16,239 nt of DNA from Chrysochromulina tobinii (taxonomy: Eukaryota > Haptophyta > Prymnesiales > Chrysochromulinaceae). The translations under genes and the position numbers were made by a program. Under the pieces are notes generated by a model. The model was given only the letters and a program-made list of their open reading frames with translations, was not told the origin of the DNA and did not search any database. The DNA lies in assembly GCA_001275005.1 (NCBI GenBank), contig JWZX01002491.1:1-16239 (forward strand). Reading direction: 5' to 3'. Positions 1 to 7,593 of this stretch are shown here, piece by piece. Numbering within the stretch: the stretch's first letter is position 1; each line of letters starts with the position of its first letter.

Positions 1-2
1 GC

Positions 3-2813
3 GGCGGCGACGACGACGATGACGGCGGCGACAACCAAACTGCGGAGCTGTTGCGTTGGCAGAGCTCCGGCGCGCTTGATGAGGCGGGTCATCCTGTCAC
101 TCTCACCGTGGTCCAAATCTGTGTCGAGCCTCTCGTCCTCTCCATTGAGCAAGGCAAGCCGAGGCTGCTCGGCGAGGACGAGAAGGATGAGGGCGAGGAA
201 GGCGGCGAGGATGATTGGGCGGACGGCGTCAGTGCGGGCTCGAGCGGTGCCGAACCGCCCACCTGGATCTGGAGTCGGGAGATCGAGGTCGGGCTGGCCA
301 AAACTGGCTGGCGGCAGCGGGTGGCGCTCGCGTCGGAGTGCGGCCAACAACGTACCTTGCTCATCCTCGATGTCGTCCTCGACGAAGCTACCGGCATGCA
401 CCACGTGCTCGTGCAGCTAGACCCTCAGCCCGCGATCCTGCTCCATAACCTGACGTCGGAGCCACTCTTTATCAAGGACGCCGCCGCGCCGCACGATGCC
501 CTGCTGCGGCTCGCCCCCGGCGCCCAACGGCCATTTTGCTTGGCGGTCGCCATGGAGGAGAATCTATCTCGTCCAATCTCCCTCGAGTCGAGCGCGCGGG
601 AGATCGAGGGAGATCGTCTGTTGGTCTCGCGCACTCCGAGCAGCGCACACGCGGCGACCCTCGCGCTCTCGCCGCCACGTGTGCTCACGCTCGTCTGCCA
701 CGACACCGCGAGCGACGAGCGACGAGCAACGGACGGCGTCGTCATCGGGGGCAGCGGTGCGCTCGTGCGCACCGCCATTTGCCACCAAGGGCCGACATGC
801 CTCGTGGTGTTCGTGCCGCTCCACGCGCTCGATACGGCGTGCCACGCGGCGCGGCGCGCGGCGTCCAGGGCGCCGCCCCGTGACCTCTCGCTCAGTCTGC
901 AGCTGCAGGAGGTCTCGATTCTCATCTGGGACACGCGCCGTACTCACAGCGAGCTGCAGCCCACTACAGCGCCCCCTTCCTCGCGTGCGCGTCCGCATCA
1001 TCATCATCATCAGCAGCAGCAGCAGCATCAGCAGCAGCAGCGCGGAGCCGCCGCCCCGATCCGCCCTCTCCTCCACCTTCGCGCCGTCGGAGGTGCGCTT
1101 CGCGTGCAGCGCGCCCTACAGCCGCCACCACTTCCCACAGCGCTTCAGGGCGGCCGGCAGCGCCTTCCCTCGCCGCGCAGTACGAGCCTGTCGCTTTCTT
1201 TGCCATCACTACAACTGGACAGCTGGGGTGCACGTGCAAAGAGCGCGCAGGTACTCATTGGCGCGACGACGCCGTCCGTTACGCGCTCAGCCCCTGCGGC
1301 CGTGGGTGGCGGCATCGATTCGATTCGATTCTCACTCCTCGCGACGCAGCACGCCCCCCGGGCGCCTCGCTACCTGCAGCTAGTGGAGCTTCACTGCGCA
1401 CCCCTCGAGGTGGCGCTTGACGACGCGCTGCTTGAGCGCATGCATGCATTTGGGGTCAACACGAGTCAATGCATGCGCCGGGCGGCATGGCAGACTGAGC
1501 TGTCGTTCGAGGCGGAAGCAGCCGCGGAGGTGGCAGTAACGGCGGCGGTCGGGGAGGCGTCCAAGGGGGGTGAGGCCAAGAGGGCCGCGTCCGCCGTCTC
1601 CGCTGCCGCAGCATCCGCCGCCGCCGCTGCCGCCGCCGCCGCCCCATCGATGGTGTACATCGAGCGACTCGAGATAGGAGCTCTCGATCTCACCGTGAGC
1701 GCGCGTACCTCGCGGCTCGGTCCGATGCATGTCGTCGCGAGCCGTGCGCCCATGTACTTATCGCCCCTCTCCGTCGCCACCTTGAGCGGCTCCGCCGACG
1801 CGATCAGACGCGCCCTGCTGAGCAAGTACGGCACCGAGGCTCTCGCTGCCTCTCCCGCGCTAGTGGGATCTCTTGGACTGCTTGGAAACCCCACAGCGCT
1901 GCTACGCTCAATGGGCATTGGGCTGAGTGATGCGCTCGCACTGCCGCTCGCAGGCGCGCGTCAGGGGCCGCGCCAGTTCGTCGAGGGCGCCGTCGCGGGC
2001 GCGTCCTCGCTGCTGCAGCACGTCTCGCACGGCGCGCTCACGTCCGTCTCCGAGTTCGCGAGCTCGGCTGCGATGGCGCTCGAGGCGGCGCTCCGTGAGG
2101 AGCCTCGAGCTGAGGCGGCGACGGACCGGGGCGGCGGCGGAGACGACGACGACGACGGCGGCGAGGCACTCGAAGGCGGCGCATACGACGACGATGGCGG
2201 CGGCGGCGCCGCCGCCGCCGCCGGCGGTCGCCACAGCGGCGGCGGCTCGCGCACGTCGACGCTCGTCGGCGTCGGCAAGGGCCTGCTCGGCGTGGTGACC
2301 AAGCCCGTGGGCGGTGCTCTCGAGCTTGTCTCCGCTGCCTCGCAGACGCTCATTCATTCGGTGGGGGTGCTCTCGCCAGCGCGGCCCGCTCCCCTGCCAC
2401 CAGGCATCCCACTCGCGCGCCGGCCTTCAGCGGGCTGGTGCGTGCGCGCCCTCGCGCCTCAGCTTGAGACACTCGTGTGTCATGCGCCCGCACTCCCCAT
2501 GCTTGGTAGCGAGCACCACGAGGCCGTGCTGGCCCATGAGCTCGTGCTCAGCCACGCCGCGCTCTACCTGCTTCGGGAGCAGCGTGTGCTGATCGCTCTG
2601 CCGTTACTCTGCCTCGAACGTCTTGAGGCGCCGCCGCCGCCCCCCTCGCATGAAGGCGCCTCGACGCGACGTCTGCTTGCCGTGTTCATCGCGCCCGAGG
2701 AGGCCGCGCGACTCGGTCTGCCCTCGTGCATGCAGTTTGCAGTGCGGGCCCACGTCGCCGAGATGTTCAGCGTGGGCTTCGACACGGTCGCGTTCAACAC
2801 GGCGCTCGCGTGA
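3..2813 (+). CDS. VPS13: VPS13-family lipid-transfer protein, C-terminal part (5' partial)
   Basis: VPS13 proteins are long bridge-like proteins that carry lipids between membranes at organelle contact sites. The frame is open from the window edge, so only the last 936 residues are seen and the real start lies upstream; the first ATG inside is not the start. Residues about 60-200 resemble the SHR-binding/VAB region, with a typical stretch near 141-160 (PAILLHNLTSEPLFIKDA). Residues 550-566 (VYIERLEIGALDLTVS) and 624-682 (LLGNPTALLRSMGIGLSDA, then GPRQFVEGAVAGASSL) match the conserved VPS13 C-terminal region. Residues 756-776 (VGKGLLGVVTKPVGGALELV) match the Gly-rich amphipathic segment, and the last about 130 residues could be the terminal PH-like domain. 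Odd features are low-complexity insertions: His/Gln at 332-346, Ala at about 533-549, Gly/Asp/Ala at about 710-743. Family is clear to me; the VPS13A/B/C/D subtype is not, though the KPVGGALELVS stretch recalls VPS13B. Confidence 0.85.
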   Translation, partial: GGDDDDDGGDNQTAELLRWQSSGALDEAGHPVTLTVVQICVEPLVLSIEQGKPRLLGEDEKDEGEEGGEDDWADGVSAGSSGAEPPTWIWSREIEVGLAKTGWRQRVALASECGQQRTLLILDVVLDEATGMHHVLVQLDPQPAILLHNLTSEPLFIKDAAAPHDALLRLAPGAQRPFCLAVAMEENLSRPISLESSAREIEGDRLLVSRTPSSAHAATLALSPPRVLTLVCHDTASDERRATDGVVIGGSGALVRTAICHQGPTCLVVFVPLHALDTACHAARRAASRAPPRDLSLSLQLQEVSILIWDTRRTHSELQPTTAPPSSRARPHHHHHQQQQQHQQQQRGAAAPIRPLLHLRAVGGALRVQRALQPPPLPTALQGGRQRLPSPRSTSLSLSLPSLQLDSWGARAKSAQVLIGATTPSVTRSAPAAVGGGIDSIRFSLLATQHAPRAPRYLQLVELHCAPLEVALDDALLERMHAFGVNTSQCMRRAAWQTELSFEAEAAAEVAVTAAVGEASKGGEAKRAASAVSAAAASAAAAAAAAAPSMVYIERLEIGALDLTVSARTSRLGPMHVVASRAPMYLSPLSVATLSGSADAIRRALLSKYGTEALAASPALVGSLGLLGNPTALLRSMGIGLSDALALPLAGARQGPRQFVEGAVAGASSLLQHVSHGALTSVSEFASSAAMALEAALREEPRAEAATDRGGGGDDDDDGGEALEGGAYDDDGGGGAAAAAGGRHSGGGSRTSTLVGVGKGLLGVVTKPVGGALELVSAASQTLIHSVGVLSPARPAPLPPGIPLARRPSAGWCVRALAPQLETLVCHAPALPMLGSEHHEAVLAHELVLSHAALYLLREQRVLIALPLLCLERLEAPPPPPSHEGASTRRLLAVFIAPEEAARLGLPSCMQFAVRAHVAEMFSVGFDTVAFNTALA
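996..1040 (+). repeat. CAT/CAG trinucleotide run coding His5-Gln5-His-Gln4
   Basis: Five CAT codons, five CAG codons, one CAT and four CAG codons follow each other in the VPS13 frame. It is an interrupted trinucleotide microsatellite that adds a His/Gln tract in a region of low conservation, so it is probably a disordered linker and length-variable between strains. Confidence 0.9.
2128..2236 (+). repeat. GGC/GAC triplet-rich low-complexity stretch in VPS13
   Basis: The stretch codes for alternating Gly, Asp and Ala runs (GGGGDDDDDGG, then GGGGAAAAAGG). It lies between two conserved blocks of the VPS13 C-terminal region and looks like a triplet expansion within a loop. The same kind of GGC/GAC run is present at the very start of the window (bases 1-30). 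Confidence 0.75.
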
Positions 2814-3011
2814 GCCGCTGCGCGAAACGCGCCCCCTCTGGCGTACGGGTTCGCTCGTGGCTACATGTAGTTCGTAGAGTTCTCCGCTAGGAAACGATGT
2901 TCGTTTGAACCGCTAGAGTTTCGTTTTCAAACTATGTCTTGACCAGACTTGACTGAAACCGCCGGACGCCCAACAAGGCGCCTTCGAGAGCTTCAACTTC
3001 GGCAGTTCCCC

Positions 3012-6000
3012 ATGGATGTCGGCCTGCCGGACCTTGCCTGGATTGCTTCCGCGGCGGCTGCAGTGTGTGTTATGAGCGCACTGGCACGGCTGGACTTCAA
3101 AGGTGCCCTCATGTTCATCTTGGTGGCGCAAAGTATCAAGAGCCAGACCCTTCTCGGCATGCCGATGCCCCAAGTGTTTGTGAGCCTCGGCCACGGCTTC
3201 TACTGGTGGAGCGGCCACATCGACGTCGTGTCGCTGCTCGGTCTCGAGTCGCTTGTACTCGTTCCATTTGAGCCCATTCCCGTCACCGCCGAAGAGGGCT
3301 CGGGCGAGGAGGGCGCGGGCTCCCGCATGCTGTCAGAGTCGTCGAACAGCTCAGACTGGGCCTGCGGCGTGGACTCGGCGCCCGACACTGCGAGCGGCTT
3401 CGCCGGCTACGCGAGCTCGCTTCACATGTCGCGTAACGACATGTGGCTGAATACGGCGCTCGTGGCGGCGGCCGTCGGTTTGCTTGTGGTCTTGCTGCTG
3501 CTGGTCTCGCGCGTGATCCTGCGCCGGCATCGCTCATCGCCGGCGCAGACGCTGCGCGTGGCTTGCGAGCTCGCCCTGCTCACGGCGATGCTGCTGGCGG
3601 TGGAGGAAGGCCTTGTGCTCGTGAGCATAGGAGTCCTCTCGTCGGGCTGTTCGGCTCCTCTGGATGTGGCCGTTCACGTCTTGGCTTGGATCGTGCTAGT
3701 GGTTCTCGGCTTGCTCGTCGGCCTCGCAGCGCTCCGCCTCAGGCGCAACGCCTCTCTTCGTGGCGACGCCCCGTTGTTTGTGTGGCGATGTACCTGCCAA
3801 GTGCTCATCGCCCTGCTGCTGGCGTTGCGGCCGTCGACGGTGCACGCTGCCGAGGAGGGTGAGGAGGGCGAGGAGGGCGAGGAGGGCGCGGCCGACGGCT
3901 CTCGCATGCTCTCCGATGACGAGCCCAGCGAGGGGTCCATCGACGGCGTTGGGCTTCAGGTGTATGGCTGCTTGGTGCTCCACGTGCTGAGCGCTCTGCT
4001 GAGCGCTCTGCTGGTGGGCACCTTGCCAGTCGCTCTGGTGCCCACAAGAGTAGCAGTGCGGGGCGCCCATCACGGCGCTTCGGGCCGTCACCCCAGCCGC
4101 AACAGAGTTGGCTTTTTTGGCAGACTTGGCGTGCTGGCGAGCACGCTCACCGACAGCAGTGTGATCGCGCACTTGGGCATCGTGGCAGCGTGGGCCACCC
4201 TCGCAGGCGCCTATGGGACTGAGGCACGCGTGGGCGGCGCGGCGGCGACGGCCGTGCTCGTCATCAACCTCGGCACGCTCTACGTGCTCATTGTGCTAGA
4301 GATTGTTCTCTCCGCCCGTGCGCAGCGCTCGTGCCTTGAGGCATGCCTCGCCGCCCGAAATCAGGCCAAATTAGGCCATCGAGGAGGGCATGCGCCCTCG
4401 CCCTCGGCTTCGGAGCACATGGCGGGCGATGAAGTTCTGTCGTCACCACCGCCGCCATCATTCGCTGACGAAACCGGGGACTATTATCCCCCGGGCCCCG
4501 GGGGACTGGTGGGTCGGAATGGCACAAAGGTGAATCAGGATAATGAGTATGGCCTCTTCAAGCACTCGATGACTGGGGAGCTGTTCCTTGACGGCAAGGC
4601 GAAGCTCCGGGCAGAGAAAGAACACATGGAGCTACTGGGGCAGCTCCGCCCAATTCTCGAGCCCCCTCTCGGGACCTTTTTTGGGCTCGATTGGGATGAC
4701 TTAGAGCGGGACCTGACCCGCATGCAGACGAACGAGCTGAGGTTGGGTCTCTCACGTCCCGAGGCGGTCATCACGATGGCCGTGATGAAGAAGCGGCGCC
4801 CGAAGGTCATGAGGAAGATGAAGGTCTTCCAGGAGAAGCGAGCGAGGGAACTCGCTGCAAAGCTTGCCGCTCGCCCGCCCACACCCGACTTCGGTCCCGA
4901 GTTGCCGGAGAAGTTGACCAAACCCCACAGGCCACCGCCGCCCAAGCCGTCGCCCGATCCCATAAGTGCAGCGGAGTTCGCTGAGATGGCCTTGTGGCGG
5001 CGCAAGATTGCCCTCTTCAAGGAGACACACCCCGGGATCTGCTGGAGGTACGCGCTGCGGGACAATTGCAAATATCACCGCGACTACTGCCCGATCGGCA
5101 TCCACAATCAACACATCAAGGAACAAGTGCTGACCGGGGAGTTGTGGGGAAAGCTTACCGCCACGGACGGAACGGGTGCTGAGACCGAAGGTGAGGAAGC
5201 AGCTGAGGCCGAAGGTGAGGAAGCAGCTGAAGAAGGCGCTGCCGATGCCGGAGCGGACGTTGAGCAGCGCTCGCACCCCCTCGTTCCGCGTCTGGACCTG
5301 CCGCCGCCCGAGGCAGCCAGCAACGAGGCCGCCGCAGCGCAGCTGACCGAGGCGAATCTCACGGATGCTCAAAGCATCCTAGAGGCTAGGATGGTTCAGG
5401 ATGCTTACCAGAGCAGAACGGGAGGCGAACCACGACTTAGCAGATTTGAACCGTCCAGGCCTTACGAGGGTCGCTCTGCAGCCTTGCAGCCCTTCGGCAG
5501 CAGCGCATCCGTGTTGCAGCAGTGTAGCCTGAGCGCGGTGCAATCCGATCCTCTCACAGCGTCCCCTCGTCCTTTTGATTTCCTAATGAGGCCGATCCCG
5601 ACGCGCCTCGAGCGACTGCAGCCCCTGAACGCGCTGCCTCCGTATTGGCAAGAGCCGCCGCCTTCGCCAAGACGCACGCCAGCAGCGTCGACCGAGCCAC
5701 CCGGGATGTCCAACCCCGAGGCAGCGATGATGGCTATGCGTGGGAGGGCTGCCGAACGTCGCGCCGCACCACCTGCCCCCGTTCCGGAGGCGCTCACGAC
5801 GGCGCCGAAAGCCGCCGCTCCGGAGGCGCCCACGACGGCGCAGAAAGCTTCCGTTCCGGAGGCGCCCACGACGGCGCCGAAAGCTTCCGTTCCGGAGGCG
5901 CCCACGACGGCGCCGAAGGCCGCCGCACCGTCGGACGATTCGAGTCACAAGTATCTCGCGCCCGCCTCGAGGCTTGCCACGGAGGCGAAGCTGGACACGG

Positions 6001-6902
6001 TGACCAAGAGGGTCGCGGCTCTCGAGGCGGCGCTACAGGAGGTCGTCGAGCCTCCCCCTGAGAGCCTGGTGCCAGGCGCGGCGGCCGATGTGGAGGATGA
6101 TCGAGATCTTGATCTGGATGATCGAGCTCTCTTCTTGAGCGTCGTCGAGTCGATCACACAGGAAGCTCGCGACGCGCGACTCGAGCAAGAGGGCACCGTC
6201 TCGGGCGCTGACCGTACGCCGCTGTGGAAATCGACGCCTCCCGCCGCCATCACCGAAGTCGTCCACGTACACCGATGCGAGGCGCGACCCCAGCAAGAAG
6301 GCGCTGTCACGGGCGATGACCGCACGCCTCTGCCGCAATCAGCGCCCCCCGCCGCCATCCCCCAAGTCGTATACGTACACCGATGGGATATGCCCGGGCG
6401 TACCTGTTTTGGCAAGGCGCCAGATGCGCCCACCCCCATACAAGGAACGTTGCCAGGCTCAGATTCGCTCGGGCGTCACACCTTTGGCAGCCCTCAGAGC
6501 TTTGGAGGTTTACAGTCCACGGAGCTTCACAGGATGCCGCCGCAGCTGGCGCCGCAGCAGGCCTACCCTCCGCCGCAGCAGGGCTACCCTCCGCCGCAGC
6601 AGGGCTACCCGCCTCAGCAGCAGGGCTACCCGCCGCCGCAAGGACATCATCGCTCGTTGCGCCCGTATGGGCACCGCGGACGCGTCGCCGCGCCTCCGGT
6701 CTGGCCGAGAGGGTTCTTTCATCGTGAACGCGAACGCATGGCCGCCGGGCCGCCGAGTCGTCCTCCGCCCGCGAGTGCGCTAGGCTCGGGGCCATTCTGG
6801 CGACTGTACCTGCAGCAGCACCGCGTGCTCCCGGCTGTACCTGCCCCCGTGCTCGGCTACCGCGATCAATCGCGGCCGGAATACTACGGCAACCGCGATT
6901 GA
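3012..6902 (+). CDS. Multi-pass membrane protein with CCCH-like zinc finger and low-complexity tail
   Basis: I do not recognise a named family. The start is the first ATG of the frame (1296 residues); the frame opens further up at a TTG at 2949. Residues 1-435 hold about seven to nine hydrophobic segments (about 8-26, 30-48, 148-170, 185-210, 218-242, 258-273, 315-345, 385-400, 408-435), so this part is a membrane domain. Residues 515-620 are charged and basic (MKKRRPKVMRKMKVFQEKR). Residues 677-698 (CWRYALRDNCKYHRDYC, then PIGIH) give C-x8-C-x6-C-x4-H, a slightly wide CCCH zinc-finger spacing, suggesting RNA binding. The rest is disordered: four 12-residue PEAPTTAPKA-type repeats (924-971), a 35-residue tandem duplication (1055-1125) and YPPPQQG repeats (about 1184-1211). 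It lies about 200 bases downstream of the VPS13 gene on the same strand. An undetected intron joining or splitting two genes between residues 440 and 520 cannot be excluded. Confidence 0.7.
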   Translation: MDVGLPDLAWIASAAAAVCVMSALARLDFKGALMFILVAQSIKSQTLLGMPMPQVFVSLGHGFYWWSGHIDVVSLLGLESLVLVPFEPIPVTAEEGSGEEGAGSRMLSESSNSSDWACGVDSAPDTASGFAGYASSLHMSRNDMWLNTALVAAAVGLLVVLLLLVSRVILRRHRSSPAQTLRVACELALLTAMLLAVEEGLVLVSIGVLSSGCSAPLDVAVHVLAWIVLVVLGLLVGLAALRLRRNASLRGDAPLFVWRCTCQVLIALLLALRPSTVHAAEEGEEGEEGEEGAADGSRMLSDDEPSEGSIDGVGLQVYGCLVLHVLSALLSALLVGTLPVALVPTRVAVRGAHHGASGRHPSRNRVGFFGRLGVLASTLTDSSVIAHLGIVAAWATLAGAYGTEARVGGAAATAVLVINLGTLYVLIVLEIVLSARAQRSCLEACLAARNQAKLGHRGGHAPSPSASEHMAGDEVLSSPPPPSFADETGDYYPPGPGGLVGRNGTKVNQDNEYGLFKHSMTGELFLDGKAKLRAEKEHMELLGQLRPILEPPLGTFFGLDWDDLERDLTRMQTNELRLGLSRPEAVITMAVMKKRRPKVMRKMKVFQEKRARELAAKLAARPPTPDFGPELPEKLTKPHRPPPPKPSPDPISAAEFAEMALWRRKIALFKETHPGICWRYALRDNCKYHRDYCPIGIHNQHIKEQVLTGELWGKLTATDGTGAETEGEEAAEAEGEEAAEEGAADAGADVEQRSHPLVPRLDLPPPEAASNEAAAAQLTEANLTDAQSILEARMVQDAYQSRTGGEPRLSRFEPSRPYEGRSAALQPFGSSASVLQQCSLSAVQSDPLTASPRPFDFLMRPIPTRLERLQPLNALPPYWQEPPPSPRRTPAASTEPPGMSNPEAAMMAMRGRAAERRAAPPAPVPEALTTAPKAAAPEAPTTAQKASVPEAPTTAPKASVPEAPTTAPKAAAPSDDSSHKYLAPASRLATEAKLDTVTKRVAALEAALQEVVEPPPESLVPGAAADVEDDRDLDLDDRALFLSVVESITQEARDARLEQEGTVSGADRTPLWKSTPPAAITEVVHVHRCEARPQQEGAVTGDDRTPLPQSAPPAAIPQVVYVHRWDMPGRTCFGKAPDAPTPIQGTLPGSDSLGRHTFGSPQSFGGLQSTELHRMPPQLAPQQAYPPPQQGYPPPQQGYPPQQQGYPPPQGHHRSLRPYGHRGRVAAPPVWPRGFFHRERERMAAGPPSRPPPASALGSGPFWRLYLQQHRVLPAVPAPVLGYRDQSRPEYYGNRD
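3852..3887 (+). repeat. 9-bp tandem repeat coding EEG x4
   Basis: A GAGGAGGGT/C unit is repeated four times and codes for Glu-Glu-Gly in an acidic loop between two hydrophobic segments of the membrane protein. The loop also carries GSRMLS, seen earlier in the same protein. Confidence 0.85.
5781..5924 (+). repeat. Four 36-bp tandem units (12 residues each)
   Basis: Units begin at 5781, 5817, 5853 and 5889 and code for variants of VPEAPTTAPKAS. Units 3 and 4 are nearly identical in DNA, so the array is young. Ala/Pro/Thr-rich composition suggests a disordered linker. Confidence 0.9.
6174..6386 (+). repeat. 108-bp tandem duplication (35-residue module twice)
   Basis: Residues 1055-1089 and 1091-1125 of the membrane/CCCH protein align without gaps. 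Shared positions include EG-V-G-DRTPL, then PPAAI, then VV-VHR. Conserved DRTPL and VHR positions with divergence elsewhere suggest selection on a short module, possibly a binding motif. Its function is unknown to me. Confidence 0.85.
6561..6645 (+). repeat. YPPPQQG codon repeats
   Basis: About four units coding YPPPQQG or YPPQQQG follow each other. GYPPQ-type repeats are common in flexible, aggregation-prone or scaffold tails of eukaryotic proteins, for example annexin A7 and some opsins. Confidence 0.85.
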
Positions 6903-7040
6903 TAGTCGACCTATAGTCGACCGGGGACCGGCCGTTTGTTGATCGTTCCCGTTCAGGTCGTTCATGTCTGGGACTCACGTCTGGGACTGTAGTTTATTAG
7001 TACCAATCGATAGTATCCAAGTAGTATGTAAAGCTAGAGA

Positions 7041-7107
7041 CACGACAGTATAGAGAGCGGTCAGCGACCGACCAGTACGGCAGTAGATACGTGAGTCGTC
7101 TGTCGTG
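7041..7107. repeat. 8-bp inverted repeat around a 51-base structured stretch
   Basis: CACGACAG at 7041-7048 is complementary to CTGTCGTG at 7100-7107. Inside lies a smaller GGTC-AGC-GACC hairpin. It could fold in RNA as part of the 3' untranslated region of either flanking gene. Weak evidence. Confidence 0.35.
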
Positions 7108-7154
7108 ACATCAAGAACGCGGTGGGACGCGGTTACGGCATATATTGATATTAG

Positions 7155-7174
7155 ATATAACCACTTAGTTATAT
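7155..7174. repeat. AT-rich hairpin
   Basis: ATATAAC at 7155-7161 and GTTATAT at 7168-7174 form a 7-bp stem with a 6-base loop inside the AT-rich island between the converging genes. It may mark a transcript end. The role is inference. Confidence 0.4.
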
Positions 7175-7593
7175 ATATAGCGGCGTACGCGCGTCGAGCG
7201 TCCGTCGCGCTGGAACACGCTCGACCGAGGACACGACAAAAAACGACGACACGCACTGGCACCGTCGACAAGCACAAATTCATAATAAAACGTGTAACGT
7301 CCGGTCATACACACACGACACACTAACCTATCATATCTCTCGTGCACCTGACCCCTTCGTGATTGTTGAGACTGCAGACTCTCTTACTCTGTCTCGAGAC
7401 CGCTCTCGTGATGATTGTACAGCCTGAGAAGCTCAAGCTGTGTGCCTGTGTGATCCCCGCACGCCCGGCCCCTCGAAGCTCATACGAGCACCACAGGAGC
7501 TGATTCTGTTGATCTGACTCTCCGGCCCGCACTCGCGCCTCCTCTCGCGCCTCCACTCACGCCTCCTGCTCCCAGCACGCCTCTTTTGCACGC

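Larger units (their letters stand above)
6903..7593. other. Spacer between two converging genes
   Basis: No gene is supported in this 691-base stretch. It must hold the 3' ends of both flanking transcripts. It is less GC-rich than the genes, with an AT-rich island at about 7138-7180. An AATAAA is at 7284-7289 on the plus strand, about 380 bases after the plus-strand stop. A TTTATT at about 6992 gives AATAAA on the minus strand. Either could be a poly(A) signal, but the organism's signal is not known. The part at 7520-7590 holds imperfect CGCCTCC repeats. I found no tRNA-like T-arm. Confidence 0.6.

Noticed and set aside
496-1383. 295-residue Arg/Ser-rich plus-strand frame
   Set aside because: Overlaps the VPS13 frame in another phase and has the Arg/Ser/Pro-rich composition of a GC-rich shadow frame.
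2814-3011. Short inverted repeats (CTACATGTAG; GTTTGAA with TTCAAAC) between the VPS13 and membrane/CCCH genes
   Set aside because: Arms of 7-10 bases in about 200 bases are expected by chance; no independent sign of function.
6307-6978. 223-residue minus-strand frame across the end of the membrane/CCCH gene
   Set aside because: Mostly antisense of the Pro/Gln repeats. No domain or independent support.
6903-7593. tRNA or other known RNA gene in the spacer
   Set aside because: No T-arm consensus or cloverleaf could be found on either strand; only short inverted repeats are present.
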